Of a stretch of 22,439 nucleotides of DNA, positions 1 through 7,586 are shown piece after piece. A program made the translations under genes and the position numbers. Source of the DNA: Promethearchaeota archaeon (GTDB lineage Archaea; Asgardarchaeota; Lokiarchaeia; Sigynarchaeales; SOKP01); contig WJIN01000142.1 in NCBI GenBank assembly GCA_014730295.1, positions 1 to 22,439 on the forward strand, given 5' to 3'. The stretch's first letter is position 1. Each line of letters opens with the position of its first letter. Below the pieces are notes generated by a model that had not been told where the DNA came from, searched no databases, and was given only the letters and a program-made list of their open reading frames with translations.

Positions 1-267
1 ATAAGAAGTGACGAATCCTACACCACGCAGACTTGTGCAAAGTGCGGAAAGAGAGGAAATCGAAAGTTATCCGAGCGTGATATTATCTGCGATTGTGGTC
101 ATCAAATGGACAGGGACTTAAACTCAGCCGTGAATATTATGATTAAGTTTCTCACATCGGATGCCCTATCGCAACGACCCTCTTTGAAGGAGGAATCTTT
201 TCTACGGAAGTGGAAGGGGTTTTCTACGACACACAGCCCTGAGATATGCCCACCAGCTAACGCTTAG
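1..267 (+). CDS. tnpB: TnpB (IS200/IS605 OrfB) C-terminal part, cut by window edge
   Basis: The open frame enters from the left edge and stops at TAG 265-267, giving 88 residues. It shows the TnpB C-terminus: a four-Cys zinc finger with CAKC at residues 12-15 and CDC at 30-32, followed at once by MDRDLNSAVNI (36-46), the third RuvC acidic motif with its conserved Asn. TnpB is an RNA-guided DNA endonuclease carried by IS200/IS605 elements. The tail after the RuvC motif (about residues 50-88) is low in conserved features, as expected where coding sequence overlaps the guide RNA. The N-terminus and the first two RuvC motifs lie outside the window, so intactness cannot be judged. No TnpA transposase is seen on this side. 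Identification is firm. Confidence 0.9.
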   Translation: MRSDESYTTQTCAKCGKRGNRKLSERDIICDCGHQMDRDLNSAVNIMIKFLTSDALSQRPSLKEESFLRKWKGFSTTHSPEICPPANA

Positions 268-331
268 CGGACTCGTAGGAATCCCCGTCCTTTAGGGCGG
301 GGAGACTTCAATTTGAGACCATCTATAATAA
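150..331 (+). ncRNA. Possible omega RNA (reRNA) from the IS right end, with guide
   Basis: In TnpB systems the guide RNA is transcribed across the 3' end of tnpB and the right end, and its guide is the flanking DNA just beyond the element. The architecture here fits. There is a small hairpin GCTAA-CGC-TTAGC over the tnpB stop (256-268), then an 8-bp stem-loop at 283-302, then TTCAA ending at 311. If 311 is the element tip, the guide is the first ~20 bases from 312. The 5' boundary is a guess, and expression cannot be seen. Confidence 0.45.
256..311 (+). mobile_element. IS200/IS605-type right end with subterminal hairpins
   Basis: The segment runs from the tnpB stop to the likely tip. CCCCGTCC (283-290) pairs with GGGCGGGG (295-302) around a TTTA loop, with one G-T pair, and is followed by GACTTCAA (304-311). 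Subterminal hairpins ending in TCAA-like tips are the hallmark of IS200/IS605 right ends recognised by the TnpA Y1 transposase. The tip at 311 is inferred from the TCAA-type ending and would need comparison with other copies. Confidence 0.65.
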
Positions 332-487
332 ATCCTATTAAATTATTAAGTAAACGAAGTAGTAAGCCCGATAAATATAAAAGTCCCCCAGATGAAGGAA
401 CTGTTGAATTTTTTGGTTCAAATGGAATGTATCTATGAAATTTGCTCGGAAGGTAATGGGATAATTTTAGATGCCTTAGGTTCCTAA
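313..487 (+). pseudogene. Frameshifted remnant, possibly the N-terminus of a metallo-beta-lactamase-fold protein
   Basis: Directly beyond the IS tip, frame 1 reads through without stops and ends ...GTVEFFGSNGMYL before TGA at 436-438. A shift of one base continues as YEICSEGNGIILDALGS, stopping at TAA 485-487. Joined, the two parts resemble the first beta-hairpin of MBL-fold hydrolases (FxGxxG...xxLDxG pattern). The HxHxDH motif that should follow is absent, since only AT-rich DNA comes next. I read it as a decayed gene fragment, perhaps broken by the insertion. Family assignment is weak because only about 55 residues remain. Confidence 0.3.
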
Positions 488-748
488 AATCTACAACATT
501 TTTCCTTCATTTACTTACTAATTTTTTTTAATAGAAAAAACAAAACACATAGATTTTAGAACTATTTAGAATTTTTTCTATAAACTCTTTTGGTGAAATT
601 AGGGATCACAATTTGACCTTTCTTACTTATTTTTCAAACATTCATACCTAAAAGTAAGAATCTAATTATTTACTATTTATTCTTATATTTTAAGAAATCT
701 ATTGTGTAGAAATATTTAAGAAAGCAGCTTTTATAACAAGATAACCTT
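488..748. other. AT-rich spacer without gene
   Basis: Very AT-rich DNA between the remnant and the 3' end of the redox operon on the minus strand. I see no open frame with coding character, no tRNA-like fold and no strong hairpin. It probably holds the 3' untranslated end of the operon. Confidence 0.5.
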
Positions 749-2083
749 TTAAAGATTAAAAAGGGATCCAATATCAAAAATCGAATTTCGTGAAAAAAAT
801 TCGAGCCCATTTTTAATAGTGAATCCCAAGTCCAATTTCTTTGAGGGATTGAGCATTGTCATGAGCATTGACATTGGTTTTTGAATACTTGACACGAAAT
901 ATTCAAAATTGGATTTCGGTTTAAAATATATATTTTTTATCTCCTCTGGGACTTCATACTTAACGTCTCTAAATAATGGATTAGATTTCTTGTTAGCTCT
1001 CATTAAATCATGAAATGCTTCAATTCTCGTTCTGATTCCTTCAAAACCAGAACTTCCATCAAGACTAATATGAATATGTGGCATGTAAAACTTGTCTATG
1101 TTTTTTTCTGCTTCTAACATTCCCAGAAGTGATATTTCGGGCATGCATGTAAATGGAAATATATGGACAAATCCATCAAATCCTTTATCTTGAGACTCAA
1201 GATAACTTCCCATATTCCATACTGCTTCTCCACCAATATCCATCGGTATATACTTTTTTGCTCTACGTTCCAGTCGTCTTCTTCGCTTACTGGCGTCAAG
1301 TTTGTACATTACCCAATCAAAGACATCATACTGCTTGTGGACCTCGATACCCATAACGCCTAATTCTCCCATCAGATCATAATTAACCCATTTCTCCAAC
1401 ATAACTTGGATTTCTCCAGTATAGCAAACCCTCAAAGGTTCCATTTCCCTATCAATAGGAATCTTGCGAAAATGATCATCTATCGTTCTATCAAAATTAG
1501 CTAATTTCATTAAATCATTTTCCTTATCAAGTAAATCCATCAATTTATGAACGACTTTAGTAGTCATTGATTTGTTTTTTTCCCGACATCTAACAAGCCC
1601 TTCAATATGGGTTATTCTTTCTACATAATACGCTTTGATCAAGAACAAGAGTGTGTTTCTTAAAATTTTATAGTCACTAAATTTATTTCCTGTCCTTTTT
1701 TCCAATTTTGGAAATACTCCTAGCCATTCAAGATTTCGGAAATCATCTTGATGTAGATAAAACATTCTAACATCCGCGAACCCCATATTTTTCAGGATTC
1801 TTTTCTGGATAACTCCGTACATTCCTGCTCGGCAAGGTCCGTGGTCAGCAATCATCATAAAGTCTTTAACATCATAATTCTGATACAGGTTTATCATTTC
1901 ACCAAGAATGAATTTAAATGGAAAACAAACAAATTCAGGAGAGTGTTTGACACCTTCACTAACGATCTCGGTGTTTACTACAGGGGGCTCAATAACTTCA
2001 ATTCCAGGAAGATCATGTAATAAACCTTTAAAAAAAATATAACTCCAACCCAATCGTGAAAACGACACCTGAACATTTACCAT
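749..2083 (-). CDS. COG3581-type HgdB-like protein (acyl-CoA dehydratase activase-associated), putative Fe-S subunit
   Basis: This 444-residue protein belongs to the family related to HgdB/double-cubane cluster proteins that is often the C-terminal module of long 'CoA enzyme activase' chains. Diagnostic Cys motifs are FVCFPFK (C53), DHGPCRAGMYG (C84) and FTCMPE (C313), followed by SLDGSSGFEGIRTRIEAF (341-358), the counterpart of the LDEHTGESQLTTRVESF stretch in the upstream gene. The cysteines are likely [4Fe-4S] ligands. It is the third gene of the operon, about 40 nt after the ATPase. An upstream in-frame GTG at 2107 is possible, but the ATG at 2081-2083 has GGTGAG about 9 nt before it, so I prefer that start. 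The substrate is unknown, and a role as electron acceptor/catalytic partner of the ATPase is inferred from family and context. Confidence 0.8.
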   Translation of the reverse strand: MVNVQVSFSRLGWSYIFFKGLLHDLPGIEVIEPPVVNTEIVSEGVKHSPEFVCFPFKFILGEMINLYQNYDVKDFMMIADHGPCRAGMYGVIQKRILKNMGFADVRMFYLHQDDFRNLEWLGVFPKLEKRTGNKFSDYKILRNTLLFLIKAYYVERITHIEGLVRCREKNKSMTTKVVHKLMDLLDKENDLMKLANFDRTIDDHFRKIPIDREMEPLRVCYTGEIQVMLEKWVNYDLMGELGVMGIEVHKQYDVFDWVMYKLDASKRRRRLERRAKKYIPMDIGGEAVWNMGSYLESQDKGFDGFVHIFPFTCMPEISLLGMLEAEKNIDKFYMPHIHISLDGSSGFEGIRTRIEAFHDLMRANKKSNPLFRDVKYEVPEEIKNIYFKPKSNFEYFVSSIQKPMSMLMTMLNPSKKLDLGFTIKNGLEFFSRNSIFDIGSLFNL

Positions 2084-2126
2084 TTTTATTTTCTCACCTA
2101 TTATCACTCGGAAGAGAGATTCTCAT

Positions 2127-3161
2127 TTACGAATACTTTCCACACCTACTATTCCATCGAGCAAAGATTCGTTCATCCTTTTCTCTTCCATTTACTCTAT
2201 TTTTATCTTCTTTCCTGACAAGGTATTTAATTGTACATCTATTAGCACAATCAGGACAGACAAAGGAACCTGGAGCCAAATTAATTTTACTAATTTTTAG
2301 ACCATGAAAAGAAGATAATTCTCCATTTACATGTTCCTTTGCTAAAATAGCTGAGCCGAATGCTCCCATCACGTAATGGTTTTCATGAATAATGACTTCA
2401 TGGCCCAATTCTTCTTCAAAAGCATTTTTTATTCCAGAATTCGCTGCTACTCCTCCTTGGAAGACAAATGGCGGATATAGTTTTTTACCCTTGCAGACAT
2501 TATTCAAGTAATTTCTCACAAGAGCTTTACACAATCCCTTAATAATTGCTTCTTTAGAATACCCTTCTTGTTGTTTACTAATCATATCTGATTCGGCAAA
2601 CACCGTGCATCGTCCAGCGATTGACACTTCCTCTTCTGCCCGAGAAGCATAATCCCCAAACTCTTCAATGGGAACATTGATCCGAACTGCTTGGTGATCT
2701 AGAAAAGAACCAGTTCCGGCAGCACAAACACTATTCATATTAAAATCTGTGACGATACCATTTTTCATCAATATAACTTTGCTGTCCTGTCCTCCGATTT
2801 CAAGAATTGTTCTTACGTCAGGGGTATAAGCTGATGCTCCAATTGCATGAGCGATTATTTCGGGTTTTGCTATATCTGCACCGATAAGAGCTTTTATTAA
2901 ATATCTAGCAGATCCTGTTGTCCCTACACCACAAATACGTTTTTCAATATTATCAGGAAGGACTTTTTCCATAAATTTTAGATTATCTTGGGTAGAAACA
3001 ATGGGAGAACCCTTATTTCTGGTCCAAGTAGCGAACAATAATTCATTTCTCTCATTTATGATGGCGCATTTTGTAGAGACGCTGCCAACGTCAATTCCTA
3101 AATATAATTTGTCATTCGTATCATCTGAAAGATGATTTATGATAAATTCTGGTTCATTCAA
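2127..3161 (-). CDS. BadF/BadG/BcrA/BcrD-type ATPase (2-hydroxyacyl-CoA dehydratase activator-like)
   Basis: A 344-residue ASKHA-fold ATPase. Phosphate-1 motif LGIDVGSVSTKC lies at 21-32, GVGTTGSARYL at 78-88 and the second phosphate motif EIGGQDSKVI at 121-130. The two cysteines that hold the [4Fe-4S] cluster between the two protomers are in NSVCAAGTG (C146) and GRCTVFAESD (C185). After the ATPase core (about 1-278) comes a tail with CPDCANRC (302-309) and RCGKY near the end (C340), as in the activase modules of long bacterial chains. The protein should use ATP to push an electron onto its low-potential partner. The start is TTG at 3161-3159: its TTGA overlaps the previous stop, and AGGAGG lies 11 nt upstream. 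Translational coupling with the upstream fusion gene is likely. Confidence 0.9.
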   Translation of the reverse strand: MNEPEFIINHLSDDTNDKLYLGIDVGSVSTKCAIINERNELLFATWTRNKGSPIVSTQDNLKFMEKVLPDNIEKRICGVGTTGSARYLIKALIGADIAKPEIIAHAIGASAYTPDVRTILEIGGQDSKVILMKNGIVTDFNMNSVCAAGTGSFLDHQAVRINVPIEEFGDYASRAEEEVSIAGRCTVFAESDMISKQQEGYSKEAIIKGLCKALVRNYLNNVCKGKKLYPPFVFQGGVAANSGIKNAFEEELGHEVIIHENHYVMGAFGSAILAKEHVNGELSSFHGLKISKINLAPGSFVCPDCANRCTIKYLVRKEDKNRVNGREKDERIFARWNSRCGKYS

Positions 3162-5593
3162 TTGTATTTTTTCCTCCTAATCATTTCGATAAAAGATTCT
3201 ACTCTGGTGGTTAGTTGAGATTCTCCAGTATGTTCGTCCAATGTGAGATCGATAAACGGCTTATCCTTCATATCAAAATCTTGCATCACCACTTCTTGAA
3301 TTAAAGAATCTGGGCCACACGCAAAAGAAATCAAGAAAATACCCCCATCAATCTCGTCATTATTGATCACATAATCTGATAATTGCATCAATTCATCTTC
3401 ATTATCCCAGAAATTGCACAGATTATCATCAATTTCAACCCTTCTTGAGAAGATTTCCTTTGGAGCATTTTCAACAGTTATAACGTCAACAAAATTAGAT
3501 TTGAGAATATCCATTAAACCATGATTAATAATTGGTTCATAGGTATTATATGGATGACCAAGAACCATTAATGAAAGTGGATGATTTTTGTATTCTTTAT
3601 GAAGTTTAGGTTGAAATCTTTTCTTAAAGTTATAATTTGGATATTTTTCAAAAGGATACATCTTGTAAAGTGCATCGGGAACAAAAATTCCATCCTCAAT
3701 CAACTCATGGAATTTTTCAAGCTTTTTATATCCATTCTCATAGGCAGGTTTTGATTCTTCTTTTGATTTCCCTAATTTTTTGCCGAAATTTATTGCTGAT
3801 TTCTTCATTGGATTTTCCCTGGCATTAAAGACCCATTCAATTACGGGAATCTTAGATACTGTTGAGTGTTCAGTGACATCTGGAAGAATAATAAATTTCG
3901 GACAAAAATAATGGTCATTACTATTACTGATAAATCTTGGAACAAAGATAAAATCGAGATCAGGGTGATTTCTTGATAAATAATTCACATGACCATAATG
4001 AATCTTCATTGGAATGCATAAATCGGTTGCTGATTGACTAGATCCTTTGGTAAGAATTTCTTTGTTTGTTTCTGGACTTACAATAACTTCGCACCCAAGA
4101 CTTGTAAGCATTCCTTCCCATAAAGGAAAAAACTTGTAGAAATAGAGGGACCGTGGAACACCTATCTTCAGTTTTTTCGTCTTTTTAGTCTTATTCTTAT
4201 AATTCGTCTTTTCGTACAAGTTTCGAAACAAGTTTTTGGGATCCGTTCGTTCTTTCACTTTATCGTATAGTTTCTTGTTATATACCTTCCAGAACAAATC
4301 TTCCTCGTAGTAATTGTGAGTTATCAGAGTTTTCATTCCTCTGAGCTCATAGACCTTTTCTTCTAATGCTTTATAGTAGTTGAATCCCTCTCTTTTTTGC
4401 TCGAACCCGTAAATGGCGAAATCTATGAATAATTCATTCTCAATGGGAGCGACCATTTCTTGATTGAGCCATGGATAAAACTTGTAGCCATCTAGTTTAT
4501 GTTTTTTCAAGCGGTATGGTACGATCCAAACGGGAAAGTAATCAAACACTTCAAGATACCAATTGAAAAATTCTTCCGCGTGGGTAACCGGTATGAAGAC
4601 ATCGACAATCACATCTGGTTTCCCCCCTTTCTTAGTTAAAAATGGCAATCGTTCGCTCATCTTAAGAATATTTGTCGATCCCAGTATAAAGGGACCTACT
4701 AGCCACCGGACTACCTTATTCTCAAAAATTCCTCCAGCAAAATTTCGGATCGACCAATGACAGTCAGCGTCATATCGGAAAAAATAATCTATGGTGGAGA
4801 GGTAATCTTGCTTTCTGTTCATGGCACTTTTATAATAAATATCGTAGAAATATTTATTCGTATAAGGAGCTTCCTCCTCATCAACGAAGCTGGCAACGCA
4901 GAGTAAGTTCTTATTCTCGGAGAATATAAGCCCGTCCATCATTTCAATATCTTGTTTTTCGTAGTGGTGTTTGATGGCGTCTATATATTCACTAAAAGTA
5001 TCATATTGGATGTAATCGATGCGGACGCATTTTTTTGCTGGAACGAGCTTGAATTTCAGAAGCGTGATGATTGCGATCGTGCCGAAACTTCCGTGCAGCA
5101 TCTCGAATATTTCAGGGTTATTACTTTTCGAGCAGACCATTATGTCGCCTGTTCCTGTCACAATCTCTATTTCTTCACAGGAATCGAAAAATCCCCCATA
5201 CTTAAATGACATGGATTCAACTGAACACCCTGCGACTGCCCCGCCTATCGTGATTCCCTTAAGCTCGGACACGCATTGAGGAACAAGGCCATACTCTAAG
5301 GTTTCTCTTGCAAGCTCAGCAAAAGTGACTCCTGCTTCAGCAATACACATCTGTGTATCTGGGTTTATCTCAATAATATCTGTAAGTGATCTCACATCTA
5401 TCGGCTTGTCACTATATTTCGGGTTATCCGGTTGTGGAGCCATGTGAGAAACGCTCGCCTTTTTTAGAGAGAAATATTCCCCGGGCTTCGCGTTATTATA
5501 GGCAGTTCTAACCATTTCAGAGATGGTTTCTATTTTTCTGTTATGTATTGCTAATTTTTCTTCACTCATATTAAAGATTTTGTATCCTTCCAA
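3158..5593 (-). CDS. Fusion of DHCR24-like FAD-binding oxidoreductase and DUF2229 (COG3580) activase-associated module
   Basis: 811 residues in two parts. Residues ~25-465 are a VAO/GlcD-type FAD domain: ITIGGAVAGCSVESMSFKYG (114-133) and EIEIVTGTGDI (141-151) match the flavin-binding core, with the SxESxSxKYG pattern typical of DHCR24/DWF1-like reductases. The end of this part (FWKVYNKKLYDKVKERTDP, 434-452) also resembles that family. Residues ~474-811 are DUF2229/COG3580, from KIGVPRSLYFYKFFPLW (476-492) through DLCIPMKIHYGH (C526), YFCPKF (C564), SFACGPDS (C759) to TLDEHTGESQLTTRVESF. It is the first gene of the operon and overlaps the ATPase by 4 nt. The TTG at 5593 is the longest start; an ATG at 5569 loses only 8 residues and is equally plausible. 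Both domains are clear, but substrate and direction of electron flow are unknown. Confidence 0.85.
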   Translation of the reverse strand: MEGYKIFNMSEEKLAIHNRKIETISEMVRTAYNNAKPGEYFSLKKASVSHMAPQPDNPKYSDKPIDVRSLTDIIEINPDTQMCIAEAGVTFAELARETLEYGLVPQCVSELKGITIGGAVAGCSVESMSFKYGGFFDSCEEIEIVTGTGDIMVCSKSNNPEIFEMLHGSFGTIAIITLLKFKLVPAKKCVRIDYIQYDTFSEYIDAIKHHYEKQDIEMMDGLIFSENKNLLCVASFVDEEEAPYTNKYFYDIYYKSAMNRKQDYLSTIDYFFRYDADCHWSIRNFAGGIFENKVVRWLVGPFILGSTNILKMSERLPFLTKKGGKPDVIVDVFIPVTHAEEFFNWYLEVFDYFPVWIVPYRLKKHKLDGYKFYPWLNQEMVAPIENELFIDFAIYGFEQKREGFNYYKALEEKVYELRGMKTLITHNYYEEDLFWKVYNKKLYDKVKERTDPKNLFRNLYEKTNYKNKTKKTKKLKIGVPRSLYFYKFFPLWEGMLTSLGCEVIVSPETNKEILTKGSSQSATDLCIPMKIHYGHVNYLSRNHPDLDFIFVPRFISNSNDHYFCPKFIILPDVTEHSTVSKIPVIEWVFNARENPMKKSAINFGKKLGKSKEESKPAYENGYKKLEKFHELIEDGIFVPDALYKMYPFEKYPNYNFKKRFQPKLHKEYKNHPLSLMVLGHPYNTYEPIINHGLMDILKSNFVDVITVENAPKEIFSRRVEIDDNLCNFWDNEDELMQLSDYVINNDEIDGGIFLISFACGPDSLIQEVVMQDFDMKDKPFIDLTLDEHTGESQLTTRVESFIEMIRRKKYN

Positions 5594-5946
5594 GAATATG
5601 GTATGTAGAACCTCTAATTTATTTTAATCTACAATATTAATTAATCTAATGACTTTCAAAATTAAGCTTTAAACTTAAAAATTTCTAAATAAGCAAAAAA
5701 TTAGGTGTTCTTTGACTTGATACCAGTTTATCATTTTTAGATATATCGAAGATAGAATGCCTAATTATTCCTATATATTTTATCCAAAAAGATTAAAAAT
5801 AATTTTTATAGCTCGAATAACATTCTTTTGTGCCTTAAATTGTTTTAATTATAACTTAAAAGATGCTCCAATAATAAAACTAAAGAATCAAATCAAGCAC
5901 CAGTATTTATATACCGTTTTTTGGAGAATTCGATTCATTTTTTGAG
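5594..5946. other. AT-rich intergenic region; promoter of the redox operon and a TATA-like box with no gene
   Basis: A gap of 353 bases between the operon start and the hisI 3' end, both on the minus strand. Near 5610-5630, read on the minus strand, is an A/T-rich TATA-like stretch about 25 nt before the operon start codons. A second, stronger TATA-like box (TATTTATATA, 5903-5912) has no coding frame behind it on either strand. A 62-codon frame at 5757-5945 has biased low-complexity composition and no start signals, so I do not call it. Confidence 0.4.
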
Positions 5947-6369
5947 TTATTCAGGATTTTTATAGATTTCTTCGGGATTGAAGACTTTTTTACCAATCAA
6001 TTTCATATCTCCCTCTTCGGAGTATTCATTATAAAAGCAGGTAGAATACCCTTTATGGCAGGGTGCTCCGATTTGGTGGACTTTCAGAAGGATAGAATCA
6101 TTGTCGCAATCAATTATAATCTTCTTCACTTCTTGAACATGACCGCTGGTGCCTCCCTTTTTCCAAAGTGTATCACGTGAGCGAGAATAATAATGTGCAT
6201 ATCCTGTTTCCAGGGTTTTTCTGACCGCTTCTTCATTGGAAAACGCCAGCATTAAAATCTCATTCGTCTCATAATCTTGCGCGACCACAGGAACGAGTTT
6301 TCCCTCGATTTTCGAAAAATCCAAAATATCAATAAAATTGTCTATGTCTCTATCACTATATTTCTTCAT
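5947..6369 (-). CDS. hisI: Phosphoribosyl-AMP cyclohydrolase
   Basis: 140 residues, the normal size of stand-alone HisI without the HisE pyrophosphohydrolase domain. It opens the adenine ring of phosphoribosyl-AMP in histidine synthesis, in the cytoplasm, as a Zn/Mg enzyme. The signature block is intact: YYSRSRDTLWKKGGTSGH (60-77), the metal-binding DCDND (87-91), and GAPCHKG (C104, H105) followed by STCFYN (C111). The start ATG at 6369 is divergent from trpS with 46 bp between the start codons. No other his gene is in the window, so it stands apart from any his operon. Confidence is high. Confidence 0.95.
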   Translation of the reverse strand: MKKYSDRDIDNFIDILDFSKIEGKLVPVVAQDYETNEILMLAFSNEEAVRKTLETGYAHYYSRSRDTLWKKGGTSGHVQEVKKIIIDCDNDSILLKVHQIGAPCHKGYSTCFYNEYSEEGDMKLIGKKVFNPEEIYKNPE

Positions 6370-6415
6370 ATATTATCAAAATTTTTTACTTTGTAAATAT
6401 TTTTCTTATTATATT
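6370..6415. promoter_or_regulatory. Shared divergent promoter of hisI and trpS
   Basis: Only 46 bp separate the two start codons. The central GTAAATATTT (6393-6402) can serve as TATA element on either strand, about 20 nt before the trpS ATG and about 25-35 nt before the hisI ATG. No Shine-Dalgarno is visible for either gene, so both messages are probably leaderless or nearly so. Confidence 0.4.
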
Positions 6416-7549
6416 ATGGCAGATGATGATAAATTATTCGTAGATCCATGGAGCAGTTCCAATATTTTAGATACTGATTATCTCCGTTTAATTGACGAGT
6501 TCGGTATCGAGACCATCAATGATATAACGCGAGAAAGATTTCGTAAGCATAAGTTCATCCGAAGGAAAGTGATTTTTGGACATCGAGATCTCGCTATGAT
6601 TCATAAGGCGATGGAAATGGATAAACCATGGGCGGTAATGTCGGGAATTAAACCTTCTGGACCATTTCATTTAGGGACGATGACCACGGCATTGGAGATC
6701 ATTGAATTCCAAAAAATGGGCGGAAAAGCTTACTATGCTATTGCCGACATTGAAAGTTGGGAAGATAACGGAATCCCCTACGCGGATGCCGAAAAAATCG
6801 CGGTCGATAATCTTGCCGATATCTTAGCATTAGGATTAGACCCCGATAATGCATATATATGGCGTCAATCTAAAGAACCCATAGTGAAAGATGTTTGTTT
6901 TAAGGTCAGTCGACTTGTCACGCAAAATATGCTGAATGCGATTTATGGAGAAAAAACATTCGGGTTATATCTTGCCGCATTAATACAATGTGGAGATATC
7001 CTCTTACCACAAGTAGTTGATGGGCCCCAACCAACTATCGTACCTGTCGGAATCGATCAGGATCCACATCTCCGCCTGACCAGGGATTTAACTCGCAGAT
7101 ATTATAAAGAAAAAAAAGTAGACGGGAAAATCGTCCAAGAAGAGTTTTTCCTTCCGGGAGCAACATATCATAAGTTATTACCGGGATTAGATGGCTCTGA
7201 AAAGATGTCTAAACGGAATCCCAATAGCTATTTTACATTTAACGAGCCGCTCCAATCTATCGAGAAAAAAATTAGAGGCGCACTTACGGGAGGAAGAAAA
7301 AATCGGAAAATGCAGGAAGAATTGGGTGGAGAGCCTCAGAAATGCATGATTTATAAGATCTTGATGTATCATTTCGAAGAAGATGATGAGGTACTTGCCC
7401 AAGAATTTGAACAATGTGTCAAAGGGGAATTATTATGCGGTGAGCATAAACAAACCTGCGTTGAGCGAGTGCTCAAATTTGTCAAGCACCACCGAGAAAA
7501 AAAAGAGAAGAATCTCGATAAAGCCAGGGAGATTCTTAACTTAGAATGA
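6416..7549 (+). CDS. trpS: Tryptophanyl-tRNA synthetase, archaeal/eukaryotic type
   Basis: 377 residues, class I synthetase charging tRNA-Trp. The HIGH counterpart is PSGPFHLG (80-87). VGIDQDPHLRLTRDLTRR (211-228) is the archaeal/eukaryotic TrpRS block, followed by LPGLDGSEKMSKRNPNS (255-271) with the KMSKS-like loop. The C-terminal block with GGRKNRKMQEELGGEP (292-307) and CGEHKQTC matches archaeal TrpRS. KMSKR replaces the more usual KMSxS at the loop's last position. The frame is open 26 codons further upstream (ATG 6338), but that would overlap hisI and adds an unconserved segment, so I take ATG 6416. It is divergent from hisI and convergent with the Rag-like GTPase gene. Confidence 0.93.
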   Translation: MADDDKLFVDPWSSSNILDTDYLRLIDEFGIETINDITRERFRKHKFIRRKVIFGHRDLAMIHKAMEMDKPWAVMSGIKPSGPFHLGTMTTALEIIEFQKMGGKAYYAIADIESWEDNGIPYADAEKIAVDNLADILALGLDPDNAYIWRQSKEPIVKDVCFKVSRLVTQNMLNAIYGEKTFGLYLAALIQCGDILLPQVVDGPQPTIVPVGIDQDPHLRLTRDLTRRYYKEKKVDGKIVQEEFFLPGATYHKLLPGLDGSEKMSKRNPNSYFTFNEPLQSIEKKIRGALTGGRKNRKMQEELGGEPQKCMIYKILMYHFEEDDEVLAQEFEQCVKGELLCGEHKQTCVERVLKFVKHHREKKEKNLDKAREILNLE

Positions 7550-7560
7550 TAACGATTAAC

Positions 7561-7586
7561 CCCACTTTTTTCTTATAATCTCCCTT
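7561..7586 (+). terminator. T-rich terminator region between convergent trpS and GTPase genes
   Basis: Downstream of the trpS stop lie six Ts at 7566-7571 and further T runs, without a stable hairpin. Archaeal RNA polymerase can stop at such oligo-T tracts alone. Confidence 0.35.

Noticed and set aside
2056..2307. 83-codon frame on the plus strand
   Set aside because: Opposite the conserved ATPase and COG3581 genes; composition is that of a reversed coding strand.
5757..5945. 62-codon frame in the gap upstream of the redox operon
   Set aside because: Low-complexity A/T-rich translation without start signals or recognisable features.
6338..6415. N-terminal extension of trpS from an upstream ATG
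   Set aside because: It would overlap the hisI coding start, the added 26 residues are hydrophobic and unlike TrpRS, and ATG 6416 sits at the right distance from an A/T promoter box.
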